Below the pieces are notes generated by a model. The model was not told where the DNA came from and did not search any database. It was given only the letters and a program-made list of their open reading frames with translations. From Streptomyces fulvoviolaceus (lineage in GTDB: Bacteria; Actinomycetota; Actinomycetes; Streptomycetales; Streptomycetaceae): DNA of 35,909 nt. Positions within the stretch are counted from its first letter, which is position 1; every line of letters starts with the position of its first letter. A program made the translations under genes and the position numbers. The stretch lies in the NCBI RefSeq assembly GCF_000718165.1, contig NZ_JOEY01000072.1, forward strand, positions 1 to 35,909, read 5' to 3'. This document shows, piece by piece, positions 34,709 to 35,909 of the stretch.

Positions 34709-35089
34709 ATGGCACGCGTTTCCGGTGTTGACATCCCGCGCGAAAAGCGCGTGGAGGTCGCCCTGACCTACGTGTTCGGCATCGGTCGGACTCTCTCCCA
34801 GCTGACGCTGGCCGAGACCGGCATCAACCCGAACACCCGCGTTCGCGACCTCTCCGAGGAGGAGCTCGTCGCGATTCGTGAGTACGTCGACAACAACATC
34901 AAGACCGAGGGTGACCTCCGTCGCGAGATCCAGGCCGACATCCGCCGCAAGGTCGAGATCGGCTGCTACCAGGGTCTCCGTCACCGTCGTGGTCTGCCCG
35001 TCCGTGGTCAGCGCACCAGCACGAACGCTCGTACCCGCAAGGGCCCGCGTCGCGCCATCGCCGGCAAGAAGAAGCCGGGCAAGAAGTAG
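34709..35089 (+). CDS. rpsM: Ribosomal protein S13
   Basis: A 126-residue 30S head protein contacting the P-site tRNA and the 50S subunit. [26 protein letters not shown] is the family start; [26 protein letters not shown] is the conserved C-terminal half. The ribosome binding site is the GGAG at 34699-34702. Confidence 0.98.
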   Translation: MARVSGVDIPREKRVEVALTYVFGIGRTLSQLTLAETGINPNTRVRDLSEEELVAIREYVDNNIKTEGDLRREIQADIRRKVEIGCYQGLRHRRGLPVRGQRTSTNARTRKGPRRAIAGKKKPGKK

Positions 35090-35139
35090 TCCTCAGCGGA
35101 CAACGCTTCATCAGCGGTCTTCGCTGTAGGACCGACCAC

Positions 35140-35151
35140 CTCCCGTAGGAG
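35140..35151 (+). promoter_or_regulatory. Hairpin holding the rpsK ribosome binding site
   Basis: CTCC-CGTA-GGAG: the GGAG (35148-35151) six bases before the rpsK ATG is the right arm of a 4-bp hairpin. Upstream, CAGCG/CGCTG near 35112-35126 forms a second small hairpin. Sequestering of the site is possible but the stem is short. Confidence 0.35.
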
Positions 35152-35157
35152 TTATAG

Positions 35158-35562
35158 ATGCCCCCCAAGGGTCGTCAGGGCGCTGCCAAGAAGGTGCGCC
35201 GCAAGGAAAAGAAGAACGTCGCTCACGGGCACGCTCACATCAAGAGCACGTTCAACAACACGATCGTCTCGATCACGGACCCCTCGGGCAACGTGATCTC
35301 CTGGGCCTCCGCCGGCCACGTCGGCTTCAAGGGCTCGCGCAAGTCCACTCCCTTCGCCGCGCAGATGGCCGCCGAGTCGGCCGCCCGCCGCGCGCAGGAG
35401 CACGGCATGCGCAAGGTGGACGTGTTCGTCAAGGGTCCCGGCTCCGGCCGTGAGACCGCGATCCGCTCCCTCCAGGCCACCGGCCTCGAGGTCGGCTCGA
35501 TCCAGGACGTCACCCCCACCCCGCACAACGGCTGCCGTCCGCCCAAGCGCCGCCGCGTCTGA
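35158..35562 (+). CDS. rpsK: Ribosomal protein S11
   Basis: A 134-residue protein of the 30S platform. [31 protein letters not shown], the [19 protein letters not shown] helix and [16 protein letters not shown] are diagnostic. The next gene is rpoA; rpsD, which follows rpsK in many bacteria, is absent, as expected for Streptomyces. Confidence 0.98.
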   Translation: MPPKGRQGAAKKVRRKEKKNVAHGHAHIKSTFNNTIVSITDPSGNVISWASAGHVGFKGSRKSTPFAAQMAAESAARRAQEHGMRKVDVFVKGPGSGRETAIRSLQATGLEVGSIQDVTPTPHNGCRPPKRRRV

Positions 35563-35594
35563 TCTTCGACGCAGGCTGCTTGGTCTGAGGTTTT

Positions 35595-35671
35595 CGGGCG
35601 GTACGGCTCTTCGGAGTCGTATCGCCCGTACCCTTGTAACAAATCAGGGCGTCAAATAGCGGGCGCCCCTG
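35595..35671 (+). promoter_or_regulatory. Hairpins between rpsK and rpoA
   Basis: A 15-bp stem (35595-35609/35614-35628, two G-T pairs) capped by TTCG, followed by CTTGTAAC and not a U-tract. A second, imperfect stem pairs 35645-35651 with 35664-35671 (one bulge). These may terminate or attenuate, or set the RNA polymerase alpha level relative to ribosomal proteins. A promoter within 35629-35687 was not identified. Confidence 0.6.
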
Positions 35672-35687
35672 ACAGAAGGAACGCAAC

Positions 35688-35909
35688 ATGCTGATCGCTC
35701 AGCGCCCCTCGTTGACCGAAGAGGTCGTCGACGAGTTCCGCTCCCGGTTCGTGATCGAGCCGCTGGAGCCGGGCTTCGGTTACACCCTCGGCAACTCCCT
35801 GCGTCGCACGCTCCTCTCCTCGATCCCGGGTGCGGCGGTCACGTCCATCCGCGTCGACGGCGTTCTGCACGAGTTCACCACCGTGCCGGGCGTCAAGGAG
35901 GACGTCACC
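35688..35909 (+). CDS. rpoA: RNA polymerase alpha subunit (3' end outside window)
   Basis: The first 74 codons are present. [70 protein letters not shown] is the start of the N-terminal dimerisation domain, including the conserved [13 protein letters not shown] helix. ATG 35688 has GAAGGAA upstream. Reading runs off the window edge. Confidence 0.97.
   Translation, partial: MLIAQRPSLTEEVVDEFRSRFVIEPLEPGFGYTLGNSLRRTLLSSIPGAAVTSIRVDGVLHEFTTVPGVKEDVT

Noticed and set aside
35563..35687. A diverged or decayed rpsD between rpsK and rpoA
   Set aside because: The 125 bases are hairpin-forming and non-coding, with no S4-like sequence; absence of rpsD here is normal for Streptomyces.

Overview
The window is high-GC DNA from an actinomycete, almost certainly Streptomyces or a close relative. 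GC-biased third codon positions, many GTG/TTG starts, ATGA/GTGA/TTGA overlaps and the ribosomal gene order all point there. The order is rpsL-rpsG-fusA-tuf, then rpsJ to rpsQ, rplN to rplO, secY-adk, map, infA-rpmJ, rpsM-rpsK and rpoA, with no rpsD between rpsK and rpoA. All identifications come from reading the sequence and from family knowledge; no database search was run.

Layout. (1) 1-744: the 3' end of a zinc-finger-like protein and a small helix-turn-helix protein, phage or mobile-element style. (2) 745-1131: a comparatively AT-rich regulatory gap with nested inverted repeats. (3) 1132-11679: a translationally coupled eight-gene plus-strand operon for an unidentified surface glycan. It holds a polyprenyl-phosphate-sugar synthase-like GT2, a membrane-anchored protein, three GT4 glycosyltransferases, a large polytopic DUF2206-like membrane protein, a Wzx-type flippase and a polysaccharide pyruvyl transferase. 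A convergent membrane-anchored clan GH-A glycosidase (11705-12988, minus strand) follows. (4) 13157-13777: a DUF1707/DUF4190 membrane protein. (5) 13847-18502: the str operon with promoter, structured leader and a tuf terminator. (6) 18670-20296: a small membrane protein and an acyltransferase-3 protein. (7) 20479-26268: the S10 operon with a clear promoter and a leader of about 370 nt. (8) 26269-30738: the spc operon ribosomal genes, with structured gaps before rplN and rpsH. (9) 30739-33859: secY-adk and map. (10) 33860-35909: infA, rpmJ, rpsM, rpsK and the first 74 codons of rpoA.

How it works together. In the glycan locus the GT2 probably loads a sugar onto polyprenyl phosphate. The GT4 enzymes assemble a lipid-linked repeat in the cytoplasm, the pyruvyl transferase adds an acidic ketal, and the flippase exports the unit. 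The DUF2206-like protein is the best candidate for a GT-C transferase or polymerase on the outer face, and the glycosidase may trim the polymer. The rest encodes ribosomal proteins, elongation factors, IF-1, the Sec channel, adenylate kinase, methionine aminopeptidase and the RNA polymerase alpha subunit.

The least explained signals are RNA- or DNA-level structures. A 27-nt element with a hairpin is shared by the rpsL and rpsJ leaders. A GTAA-capped hairpin with a compensatory pair change is shared by the rpsJ and rplN leaders. An 18-bp-arm inverted repeat precedes rpsH, an 18-bp perfect palindrome lies between rplW and rplB, and a 15-bp UUCG-capped hairpin precedes rpoA. The glycan locus itself may be an undescribed pathway.
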